A DNA stretch of 64,000 nt from Aquila chrysaetos chrysaetos. Its lineage: Eukaryota; Chordata; Aves; Accipitriformes; Accipitridae. The number at the start of each line of letters is the position of its first letter. Positions within the stretch are counted from its first letter, which is position 1. The position numbers and the translations under genes were made by a program. Below, piece by piece: positions 1 through 10,356 of this stretch. Where the stretch lies: assembly GCF_900496995.4 (NCBI RefSeq), contig NC_044019.1, positions 4,623,501 to 4,687,500 on the forward strand. Reading direction: 5' to 3'. Below the pieces are notes generated by a model, which was given only the letters and a program-made list of their open reading frames with translations, had not been told where the DNA came from and made no database searches.

Positions 1-18
1 GTATCCTTTCCCTTTCAG

Positions 19-1562
19 ATCAAAGGGTCCTGGTCGAATAAGAGGGGTTCAGAGTTTGCCAATCCCTACAGCCATAAAAGTATCCTCACAAACTGCTGTG
101 CAGTGCTGTGTGGACCATTCCATCCCAGGTAAGAGCTTTTGACTTCCGTGGCATTGGGAATTGCATCCTGCTCTGTGAGAGGGGCCTTGGAAAGGACAGA
201 TTTATCACAATTCAGGGGAGACTGTGTCAGCATAAACACATCTACTTCAATGATGGTGAGAAAACAGTTTCCCAGTCTCTGCAGAGAAAGGCTGGAGATA
301 TGTCTAAGTACGAGATACAACTGTTGCTTCTCCTGTGTTTGAGCTCGATGAGTTCGGGTCACTTGTAATTGTTTCATGGAGTTTGCAGATAAGACACATC
401 CTGCGATTCAATAAGGGGAGAGTAATGGCACCAAAGGGCTTGGCAGCAGATGGTGAATACCAGTAGTGGCACTACTTCTTAGCACTGTTTTTCCTCCTGT
501 ACTCTGAGGATCGAGCATCGTGGCAAGCAGCCGGCGGAGATCCGCACCAGGCAGTGTGGAGAGCCTGGGTTTTACCAACACTTAGATTACCTGAAACGCT
601 TAGTAGCCTCCTACCAAATGCTCTTACCTGAGTTAACCAGAACCAACGTTAAAACAAGGGCAAAGGTGGGCAGTTTGCTCCAGAGGTAAGGAAGCTTTGG
701 GCCTGAAGCACGGGTACCTGCAGCACGGGATTATCGCTGCTTTGTCACAAGAGGGTGCAATTGGGCAGAGTCAGGCCGGCGTCCCCATGCGCTGTGCAGC
801 AGGAGCTGAGGACCTCCACACTGACTTGGAGCTCTCAGCCTGTCCTAGGGCATGTGGGGATCCTTGAGACAAGTTTATTCAGTGGATCCAATCTGGATTT
901 ATGTGGAGCGTCTCAGAGGTGCTAACTCAGTGGAACACAACAGCCGGGGAGGGTGTCTGAGGCTGTGGAGCTAGAGTCGAAGTGTGTTTTACGCTTATAT
1001 CTGGCCCTGCTCTCTGAAGTGCGCCCAAGCTTTTGGTTGGATTCGGAGGTGCTGAAATGCCAGTGCTGCCGTTCAGAGATGGTAAATCTGCAGATTCAGG
1101 GAGCCAAGCTGTTTGCTGGGAGGCTGTGGAGAGAATAGTGTTTTACTCCCAATTCTTTCCTCATTCATGTTGTTTTCCTGTTGTGAAGACCTTTCGCCAG
1201 TTCCCGTTTGGGTTTGTGGTGACCCAAAGCTTTAACTGCCTAAAAGCTGCTTGGTGGCTTGTATGATAAGTTTGTGGTTTGTCTAATGGGCAGGAAGCTG
1301 TGTTATCCAGCGTGCTCCTGCCGATGCTTTGTTTGGCAGTTCCCACGAGGAGAACCCTCTCTGTGGCTTGTGAGCTCCTGCCTTCACGGAGTCTTCATTT
1401 CCTGAACTCCTCTCCCCTTGCACCCTTCCCTTTCTGTTTTCCAGTTTGATAGACAGAAGAGGATTTATCCAGCCAGATGTCGGGACCCCGGCCAGTCCTA
1501 AGAGCGAAATCCCTTCCTTTGGAGCCAAAACTGACACCAGCATGGTAGGAGGCGTTCCCTAG
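19..1562 (+). CDS. ZDHHC18: Palmitoyltransferase ZDHHC18, last two coding exons (partial, 5' part outside window)
   Basis: Two exons, 19-128 and 1445-1562, encode the last 75 residues of a DHHC-family S-acyltransferase, a Golgi membrane enzyme that palmitoylates substrates such as HRAS. The first exon follows a cttttcag-type acceptor and ends at GTAAGA; it reads [10 protein letters not shown]..., with [13 protein letters not shown], the conserved stretch after the last transmembrane helix in the ZDHHC9/14/18 group. The second exon follows ttttccag and reads [12 protein letters not shown] and ends SMVGGVP before TAG at 1560-1562; my memory of human ZDHHC18 ends SMVGGHP, which separates it from ZDHHC14 and ZDHHC9. 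The exon junction splits a Ser codon (AG|T). The DHHC catalytic core and transmembrane segments lie upstream of the window. A GTAGGA at 1545 resembles a donor, but reading through it gives the conserved terminus. Confidence 0.93.
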
Positions 1563-4500
1563 CAGTGCTGTGATGTAGCCCAGTGCCTGCTGTGCCTGCA
1601 CCTCGCTCCAGCCAGTACCTTCCCCTCTTACCATCTCCCCAGCCTCAGGCAGGACAGCCCTGTGATGCAGAGCTGCCAAAGACTCAGTTGAGCCATATGT
1701 TGCCTTTTTTTTTTTTTTTTTTAATTTTTTTTTTTTTTTTAAAGTTTATTTATTATTTTTTGTTTCACTGTGATGTGGCCTGTCTGGACTTTGGACTGAG
1801 AGAGCCCAACAGCATGCAAGACCCTCAGATTTGTGCAGAAAGCAGGGGGTTCATGCTGCACCTAGGAAGCAAATAGGTCTGGGGAGCCACCAGACCTTCT
1901 GAGTCCGGAGCGTCTGCTCCCGGGGATCACTCTGTTTCCTGCCAGGAGTCGTGAGGTGGGCCAGTGATGGGAGCTGGGGACTGGCAAAGGGTTCCTGCTC
2001 TGAGCTGGGGTGTCACGCCTCATCTTCTGGGCTGGTGGAGGCATAAGTTCCCTGGTATCCCTGTTATCTTCATGAACGTGTCCTGCTCCCCCGTGCTGAC
2101 GTGGAAGGGCTGTTCTGTCTCTTAATGGCTGGGTTCTCACCTTGACCGCTGCCGGAGTGGCTTTTCTTTTCCAGAAGTGGTTGTGCCTTGGTAATTCGGG
2201 GCTCTTCAGCTGGGAGGACTCTGGCTCCCAGCAGATGTGGAAGCTAGCTAGATGTCCCAGCTGCTGTTGATCCTATTTTCTGGCTGGTCACTGAGGAGGT
2301 GCCGAAGAACTCTTATGTTTTGGCCCTGCCAGTCAGTAAGACAGCGTTTTGCAGCAAGGACACGAGTTAGGATGACCCTCCTTTTAACAGGGAAGAAGAA
2401 ACGTGCAGTGTTCTGTGGCTCTTGTCATGAGATGCTGGTTGGCAAGGCTACAGTTGAAAGATTTGGGAACCTTAGCTTGCCAGGAAGGCCTGGTTATGTC
2501 CTGTCTGTACGAGACCAAAAGGCAACAGAAAAGTGCCTGAATTCCTGAGGGTCATACCCTTCTGAGGTGGAGTTTCACAGAGGAAGCAGTGAAACGGGTG
2601 CTGATCTCTGATAACCTCACGTTGTGCTCTTGGTTTGGGTTTCTGGCCAGCAGACGAGAGCAGGGCTGTCCCCAGCGCCTCAGGAGCAATTCCCGTGTGC
2701 TTGGGCTCATCCACGAGCATCGCTCCGTGCCTGCAGAGGCATGGGAGAGCTGGGCTGGGCAGCCAGCTCTGCGTCGCTGACACTGGAGTGTGTGTAGGGG
2801 AGAGTCACGGACCTTGTTAGCAATACTTGAATCGTGTTATTAAAAGCTGCTGGATATTTTTGCACAATTTGTAGATTTTTTTTTTTTTTTCTACGTAGAA
2901 CGTTCTATATTTGGTGCAGGTAGCGTTGTACATGTTAGCACCAGGGCAGAGGCTTGCAGCGTTTTGTGTCGAGCTGCCTGGTTAGGTTTCCGTGGGTCAG
3001 ACGCATGTATTTCAACCTCAGGCAGAGGCAGCACATTTCTGGGGGCAGCCTGTCCCCACTGAATTCACCAGCGTTGTGCTTCGCACACTGTGAATGACCG
3101 CGCCAGCCCGTGCGCAGCTTCGAGGCACGCCGGGCGACGGCAGAGGCGCAAGGTTCCCCCGGCCTTACATTTCTGGCTGGCTGCACAGAGATCTCGGTGC
3201 TTCTTTGCTGTGGCCACCAGCTCTACCTTCCCCTCTGCAAAGAGCCAAGGTGAGAGCACGGGCGACGGCTGCTGAATTTCTATCGGATCCCGGCAGATGG
3301 CCCTCACCGCCCGGGGAGGTTCCCGGTGATGCTCTGCCAGCCGCCCCAATCCTGCACCTTCGTGCCATCTCACGGGCCAGGTGCTTTAGCGTGTTATCCG
3401 TGTTGAATCCAGAGGGGCCGCCCTGCCCTTCCCTCCCCGCTTCTCCTGCAGGGATGTCCCCAGTGGGGCTTGTCCGTGGCAGGCGTGGGGCCGGGGCGAG
3501 CCGAGCTGCGCGGAGCGGGTCTGGTGCTGGGGGGTGAGGAGCAGTGTGGGGGCTGTTCCCAGGGGCCAAACTCCTTCCTGTTATTTAAACCGGTTTCCTT
3601 TGTTACTCAACATAATAAAGTTATATTTTTAAAGAGGTAATTGCTTGGATTATTATTTTATTCTTTTTAAGAGAGAAGAGGGCAGGTGTCTCTGTTTAAC
3701 AGCTGTCAGGTGGCAGTTGGACTCTTTATGAGGCCCAGGCCTTGCCTGGAATCTGTTATAACCTCCTGCAGGATGGGGCTACGAGGGATCCTTAGCAGCA
3801 ATTGGTGCTGCCGTGACTCTTGCTGGAGCGAAGGGATTTTTCTGTCCCACGTCTCCAGGCTGGGCAGGGTCTCACCTGCTCGCTGGTCCCCTTCCTGCAG
3901 AAGCTGTCACCTCAGCACCCGTTCCCCACCTACCTCGTTCGGTCCGGGGCTGTGCCAGGAGCTGCGGTCCCCCCCGTCTAACCGAGCCCGCTCCGGCTGT
4001 ACCGGCAGGTGTTGAGGTGCATAATCTCTGGTGTCTTCCCCAGGAGGATGCCTGCCAGGACTTTGCCATTTCCTGCACAGCCTGACGGGATTTGCCCCCT
4101 CCTTGGACGTTAGCCCTGCTTTCTGAGGGTTAGCTGGTAAGAAAGCGCTTTCTTCTCCCTGTCATCCACTCGACCGACCCATCTCATCTCCACTGCATGA
4201 CCAGCTCTGTCCACGGAGCCCATCACCTTCCAGTTGCGTAGACATCTGTGTGCCCTGTGCCCCATCCATCCCACCAGTATCCCACTGGCATCCTGCCGGC
4301 GTGAGGGGCGGCGAGCCCCGGGTTGTGCCGTCTCGGTGCAGGGCTGCGTGGCAGAGGGGTTGCCCGCAGCCTCGGCGAGAAGAGAGGGACGGTTTCCCCC
4401 AGCTTTTGTGCTGGGGCTTGGTACGAGACGGAGCCACCCGGTCTGCGTGGTGCGTGCACGGTGGTGCTTGGAAAACTGGGTGGCTGAGGGTTGGCTCGGG

Positions 4501-5935
4501 CTCCGGGCAGAAGGTTCATGAAGCCCGGGGCTTGCTGGATGGCACGCCGCGGTGGTTTGTGCTCGGTGGAGCTGCCATGATGGGATTGGAGGGAACGCCC
4601 AACTGATGCAGAGATTTAGCGTTCGGAGCGAGCTGTGGCCCGAAGAGAGGAGGGGGAGCCTGGAACAGTTTTCTAATCCCAGCTCTGACCTGCTCTGTGG
4701 TTCAGGCAATTCCTCCCCTCCCTCCCCCTCTGCCTGTTTTCCTCTCTGTAACACCCAGTTCCTCCTCCAGCATGCCCATGGCCACAGTAAGTTCCTTCCA
4801 AAGCACGTTGTGACGAAGCCCTGCTTCACTTGTGGGCTGCAGAGCTGCCCCTCTCCCTCACCCCACGAGCTCCTGCCTGCTCGAGCCTTGGCAGCAGCGA
4901 TGGAGGAAGGCTGCCCCTTTCTCCCTGCCTGTGGCTGCCAGCCCTCTCCTCCAACCTGGACTTTCTCCCCTTTCTGCCACTGAGCCTGGGTGCTCCTCTC
5001 TGCTCCCTGCTGCTCCTCGCTCGTGTATTTCTGGCACTAACGCTCTCTTTCTCTTCCTCTCCTCTCCTCTTCCTCATGCCGGGTCGATCCAGTATCAAGA
5101 GCCCTGGCATCCCGCAGCCCTCTGCCTCCCATGGAGCATCCTGCGGGGAGCCAAGACACCGCGGGCAGCACCCGAGACTACAGCCATGACCACCACGAGT
5201 GCCTCTGCTCGCCAGGGCTACGTGGCTGCGCCTTCCTCCCTCCCACCACAAGAGAGGGTGGAAAGCGGCCGTGCACAAGGAAAAGCTTTTCCAACTCCTC
5301 TCTGGGAGCCGGGACGGCCATCCTGCAGGTTCAAAGCTCAAAGCCATACAGCCGTCCCATCCGAGTGCAATAACTGGAGTTCCTGCTGTCCCCTGCCACT
5401 GGATGGACTCATGCAACCAAGCCGAGGCTGCCAGTGGCTCCCCGTAACCACCAGCTTTACCCCCAGTGAAGGTGTCTCCCCTCCCGTAGATGCTGGAAGA
5501 TAGCGGTTAGCATTCCAGCGGGCTTTCGAAAGGAGCAGGCTTCACGCCAGAGCGGTTACAGCCCAGCCGGTGGCATTACACGCCCAGCCCCACCAAGCCC
5601 CACTCTGAGCCGCGTCCATGTGCCGGACCACTCACCTCTCCGGATGGGAGTTAGTACGTGGTCAGGGTTTACCCTTGCAAACCCCCCTGGCCAGCTCCCA
5701 CCTTCCTGTTTCATCTTAGCGCAGCTCTAGTTTTAGGGAAAGGGGTTCAAGCCCTGCAGCACCTTGACCAGCCGGCATTGCCGGAGCCTGCAGCACGGGC
5801 TGGGCTGGGAGCCGGCGCTGCGGCGCTGTGCAGCCAGATCTGTCCCCCAGCCCAGCGTAGAGCCCAGTAGACTTCACCATCTATTTATGCCTTGTACTTT
5901 TGTAACAAAATAAAAGTTTCTCCTATTTACTGTAC
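1563..5935 (+). other. ZDHHC18: Probable long 3' UTR of ZDHHC18 with two candidate poly(A) sites
   Basis: No coding exon is recognisable here. AATAAA occurs at 3614-3619, inside an AT-rich island, and again at 5909-5914 after a TTTTGTAAC stretch typical of transcript ends. A proximal and a distal 3' UTR isoform would fit. A T-rich tract lies at 1707-1760 and a shorter one at 2876-2890. The reading frames in the GC-rich part, including one of 223 codons at 4832-5503, are low-complexity and match nothing I know. The 3' UTR assignment is inferred from strand and position. Confidence 0.55.
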
Positions 5936-8690
5936 GCCAGCGTCTGGCTGCTCCTCTGCCGGTGGAGGGGAACTGCTCCCTGCAGCTCGTGCCCGGGCAC
6001 GCCGGTGCTGCGCGGGGTGGGGAAGCCAAGCAGAGCCACGGAGGGCTGGCACCCCGCTGCCATCGGCCGTGCCGGCCACGGGACCGGGAGCCGGGAGCTC
6101 CCTAAACTCAGCTGTGGCACTAGCCGTGGCCTTGAGGCAAGTCGCAGCCTTCCGTGGCTCCGCACCCTCCTGTACAGCGGGGAGGGCACCAGCCTTGCCG
6201 CTGGGACCGGGGAAGGAGTGATGGGCAGCGCCGGTGGGACCCGGGGTGCGGTGAGCACCCCAGGCAAAATTCGTCCCCCACTGAAGTGTCGAGAGCCGGC
6301 AGCGTCCCCACAGCCCGGGGAGCCGCGGGGCTGGATGGGTGAGGATGGGGGTGGCCGGGTGGGCTGTGAGCATCCTTCCAGTGCCGCTGGGATCGGCCAC
6401 GAGCATCCTCTGCGTCCTGCCTGCCATCGCGGAGCCGCTCGAGTGCCCAGCCCATGCCTGCCGGCGGCATCGCCAGCTCAGCTCACGGGACTGGAGAGGC
6501 GCGCTGGCCTGGGCAGCGTCCCCCGGGGCTGGGGCTTAACTGGGTGTCCCTCTCTCTGGGGCGATGCACCTTCTGGTGGTGGTTCTTTGGCATTCGGGGC
6601 ACCCGTGGGTGCTCTGCAGGGGGATGCTGCAGCCGAGCTCACCCGCAGCCTCCGCGCGGCGATCTGGGGCTCTTCCCTTCACCCACCCGCTGATTTTCAC
6701 GAAACCGGTAGAGCAGAATGTTTTTGCAGCCTCCTCTCAGCCCGTTGTAACTAAAATTTGGCAGCAGCTCAGCCCCTTTGGCAGGGGCTGCCGGCAGGCG
6801 CCTGAGCCGAGGTCGAGCCATCGCACACCCCATCTGAGCGTCCCGTCCTGCTGCAGGGGGGTCCTGCCGGGGGCTGGGAGTCTCCCCACGGAATCCTCTT
6901 GGAGCAGAACTGACCCGGGATTAAACAGCCCAAACGCAGCCGGGCTGGTGGAGGATCAGTCTGAGATTTTGAAGCCAGGTCCGGCAGCAAGTGATCTGCC
7001 AGGGCTGGGGGCTGCAGACCCTGACCCCGTACAGCTTTGCTGCTCAAAGAGGTGTGAGCTCAGGCTAACTCCCACCCGGGGATTGCTGCCTCGCATTTTT
7101 GCACGGAGTGACGTGGTTTTTAGAGGGCCGTGTACATCGGGCTGCCCGTTTGACCCCCAGTCCCTATATGGGGGCTTTTGTGCTTGGTTGAAGCTCTTAG
7201 AGGGTCTCTATGGATCTGCCTCCCTCCCCAAAACACCTCGTCTGCTGGGCGGAGGGTGAGAGACGGGCAGTGGTCTCCTATGTGGCCATTCCTTCGGGAA
7301 GTGCCTTTTCCCAGCTGCGTAACCTGCTCCCAAAGTGGATCACGCTCACCTGGGGAAGGAGCTCTTAATTGCTGGCGAGGCACCGCGCGTGGTGCGGTTC
7401 CGGGGTGGCACACGGAGGGGCCGCGGGGAGGCTGGCGGAGCTGGACACCCTCGTGCTGCTACCGCATGTGAGCCCCTCGATGGGCCGGGGTACCCCGGAC
7501 CCGCCGCGTGCCCGGAGGTTTGGCCGGGAGGGGGTAAGCAGCCCCGAATCCCCCTCGCCAGGGCAGGGAGGGAGCGGCGTGGAGGCTGGCGGTGCTTTCC
7601 TGGGCTGCAAATGGCTGGGAAAAGCATCCACGGATCTTTCTCGTGTCCTCTGTCCCCAGCATCCTCCATCGCCCTGTCTATGCGGGAGCTGAGCGAGACG
7701 GAGTCGGGGCGGGGGGATGACAGGGATGGGGTGGCACCGGGGGCTGTTTACAGGGATGAGTAAAGCGGCGAGTCACAGTGATTAAAAAATAAAATAAAAT
7801 AAAATAAAATAAAATAAAAAAACCCAAACCCTTTTTGCTTTGGCCCAATGCCGCCAGGCACCGGCCCCACCCTGCCCTTCCCGCACGGTTCCCGCACGGC
7901 AGATAAGGCCGGGGATTGGCACCAGCTGCGAGGCCAAGGCTTCGCCAGCACGGCCAGCAGCCGCCAGCACCCGGCGTGTGGCAACAAGCTTAAGCAGGAT
8001 GAGAGTGAAACTGCAGCGCAACGCGAAGCAGAGATCCTAATCGGGGCGGCGCGTTTCCATCGGCGGCCCAGCACCTACGGCGAGTTTGTGTCCAAAAAAA
8101 TTAAGAAATTAAAAAAATAAAAAAAAAAACCAAACAACAAAACGACCCCCAGAACTCTTCCAGTTATAGCTTGAGAGATGAGAAAAGTCCCTGGCGATGG
8201 GGAAATGGAGCCCTGGGCTGGAGGTGAGCAGCGGAGGAGCCCCGCGTTCGATGGGGCTGGTGGGGGGGTCTCCCCGCCGCCGGCCGGATCCGGGCTCGCA
8301 ACCGCCGGTGGCTGCCCCCCCACGGGACATTTTGGGAGGGGGTCGGGCCCGTCCCGCTGCGCGGCGGCTCAAAGGCACGGGGTGATTGCACCCTGCTTTG
8401 GGGCGGTCCCTCCCGCGGCGCTTGGGCGAGTTGCTGAGCCTCTCTGCCTCGGTTTCCCCACCTGTGGGAATAAATACCTGCCCGTCAAGCCCTCGCAATT
8501 ACTAGCGAGTTAATCACCATATAAAAACGACAGTGATACGATTTTTTTGGGGGGGGGGTGTGGGGAGGAAACCGTTTTTACGACCGGACACACCCCATGG
8601 CCCATTTCTCCAGGGGGGGGTGGGAAGAGCTGAAAGCTGCTGCATCTCTGCGTAACACCCCCCCCCTGCCCAAAACGATAACCCACCGGC
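5936..8690. other. Intergenic, ZDHHC18-SFN; no gene seen
   Basis: GC-rich sequence with no exon or RNA gene that I recognise. It contains a simple AAAAT repeat (listed separately). The open frames here are the kind expected by chance in stop-poor GC-rich DNA. Confidence 0.6.
7784..7822 (+). repeat. (AAAAT)n pentanucleotide microsatellite
   Basis: About seven uninterrupted AAAAT units followed by an A run. It lies in the intergenic sequence upstream of SFN. Confidence 0.9.
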
Positions 8691-8869
8691 TGTCCCCCTC
8701 CCTTCCAAGCACTTTTAGCAGCGGGACGGGCGTTCCCTCGGTCCCGGAGTGGGTGTTGGCTGGGGGAGACCCCCAGGGCATCCATGGGTGCTGCACCCAC
8801 CGCCAAGCCCTCCCCAGGGACCCATGGGGAAGGCAGGGCGTTGGCCGCCCCCCTCCTTCGCCCCTTCCC

Positions 8870-9111
8870 CAGCACCCGCCGCCCGCGGGCGATGATTCAC
8901 GGCAATTTTCCTTTTAAGGCCGGGCTCGACGGGGAGGAAGCAGAGGAGGAGGAGGAGGACACTCCTTCGACCTCGCTGGCTCCTCCTGCTCTCGCTCGAG
9001 GCTCCGACGCTCAGCCAAAAACGAATCCCGGCGGCGGGGCTCGGCAGAGGCTCCGACGGCTCCCGGCCCCGCTCCTCGCCCAAGCGTCTGCCCTGCGCCC
9101 GCGTCCCAGCC
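8870..9111 (+). promoter_or_regulatory. SFN: SFN promoter and 5' UTR
   Basis: CpG-rich sequence just before the SFN start. A TATA-like TTTTAAGG lies at about 8913, roughly 200 bp before the ATG, and is the only AT-rich element in the region. A purine-rich GGAGGAGG stretch follows at 8945-8960. The transcription start would be near 8940 if the TATA-like box is used. I found no clear p53 response element by eye, although mammalian SFN is p53-induced. Confidence 0.5.
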
Positions 9112-9852
9112 ATGGCAAGAAACCACCAAGTGCAGAAGGCCAAGCTGGCCGAGCAGGCTGAGCGCTACGAGGACATGGCGGACTTCATGAAGGCGGTGGT
9201 GGAACACGGGGACGAGTTGTCCAACGAGGAACGCAACCTCCTCTCCGTCGCCTACAAGAACGTGGTGGGGTGCCAGCGCTCGGCGTGGAGGGTCATCTCC
9301 AGCATCGAGCACAAAACCGAAGAGGGGGACGACAAAGCGCAGCTGGTGAACGAATATCGGGAGAAGGTGGAAAGGGAGCTGAATTGCGTCTGCAAGAACG
9401 TCCTGGCCTTGCTGGACAAGTATCTCATCAAGAAGGCGAGCGATGCTGAGAGCAAGGTCTTCTACCTGAAGATGAAGGGCGACTACTTCCGATACCTGGC
9501 CGAGGTGGCCACCGGGGACGACCGCAAGAAGACGATAGACAACGCCCAGGAAGCCTACCAAGAGGCCATGGACATCAGCAAAAAGGAGATGCAGCCCACG
9601 AACCCCATCCGCCTGGGGCTGGCGCTCAACTTCTCCGTCTTCCACTACGAGATCGCCAACGCCCCCGACCAGGCCATCTCCCTGGCCAAGACCACCTTCG
9701 ATGAGGCCATGGGGGACCTGCACACGCTCAGCGAAGACTCCTACAAGGACAGCACCCTCATCATGCAGCTGCTCAGGGACAACCTCACGCTATGGACAGC
9801 CGAGTGCGCCGGAGAAGACGGCGGCGAGGCTGGCGAAGAGCCCAAGAACTGA
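9112..9852 (+). CDS. SFN: 14-3-3 protein sigma (stratifin), intronless
   Basis: A complete single-exon 246-residue 14-3-3 protein; human SFN is 248. 14-3-3 dimers bind phosphoserine/threonine peptides and hold clients in the cytoplasm; sigma acts in G2 arrest and epithelial differentiation. Seen directly: signature 1 [13 protein letters not shown] at 41-53, signature 2 beginning [11 protein letters not shown] at 211, and the phosphate-binding residues K49, R56, R127 and Y128. The sigma-type C-terminal residues M200, D202 and H204 (human M202, D204, H206) are kept in the stretch [15 protein letters not shown]. The N-terminus [20 protein letters not shown] starts at an ATG in good context (cagccATGG). 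The single exon is typical of SFN; other 14-3-3 genes have introns. The C-terminal tail is acidic and divergent, as in the family. The whole reading frame is very GC-rich. Confidence 0.97.
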   Translation: MARNHQVQKAKLAEQAERYEDMADFMKAVVEHGDELSNEERNLLSVAYKNVVGCQRSAWRVISSIEHKTEEGDDKAQLVNEYREKVERELNCVCKNVLALLDKYLIKKASDAESKVFYLKMKGDYFRYLAEVATGDDRKKTIDNAQEAYQEAMDISKKEMQPTNPIRLGLALNFSVFHYEIANAPDQAISLAKTTFDEAMGDLHTLSEDSYKDSTLIMQLLRDNLTLWTAECAGEDGGEAGEEPKN

Positions 9853-10356
9853 ACGGCCCCCGTGGAGCTGGGGACCGGCCCCCACCTGCCCCCCCCTCCA
9901 GTCCCTTTGGCATCTCTTCATGGTTTTTTTTTTTTTTGTTTTTTTTTTTTTTTTTTTTGGTTTAGGTTTTTTTGGGGGGGGGGGAGGCATCTCAGCTCCC
10001 CCACGGCCCCCCCAGCCTGGATGCCGGGAGTGGGGGTGGCTTTGGCATGGCTCCCCCCCCCCTTCCCTCTCCCCCATCCTCTGCTCTGGGGAGGGGGAAA
10101 GGAGGGAAGGGGGGGTGCCTCTGTCCCAGGGCTGCCAGCACCCCACTATTTAACATTTTGGGTGTGGGGGGGCCCAGCCTAGCATGTGCCGGCTCCAAAC
10201 CCCCAGAGGGCTGGAGCCACGACGGGAGGAGGTGAGGGGCCAGGACGGGGCAAGACGGGGGGGGTCCGGGCAGCCTCGCCATCCCGGGGCGGGGGGGGGG
10301 GTCGCGTATTGCCAAAGTCTCTGTGCGTCTCCAATAAACCATCTCCTGCACGCCTG
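9853..10356 (+). other. SFN: SFN 3' UTR with poly(A) signal
   Basis: GC-rich 3' UTR carrying a T-rich tract at about 9920-9968 followed by G runs. AATAAA lies at 10333-10338, so cleavage is expected near 10355. Confidence 0.75.

Noticed and set aside
1545-1550. Splice donor GTAGGA in the last ZDHHC18 exon
   Set aside because: Reading through gives SMVGGVP and a stop, matching the known family C-terminus; no downstream continuation was found.
4832-5503. 223-codon plus-strand open frame in the ZDHHC18 3' region
   Set aside because: Ser/Pro/Leu low-complexity, overlapped by a similar-length frame on the opposite strand, no recognised motif.
8700-9111. p53 response element upstream of SFN
   Set aside because: No pair of RRRCWWGYYY half-sites was seen by eye near the promoter; a matrix scan would be needed.
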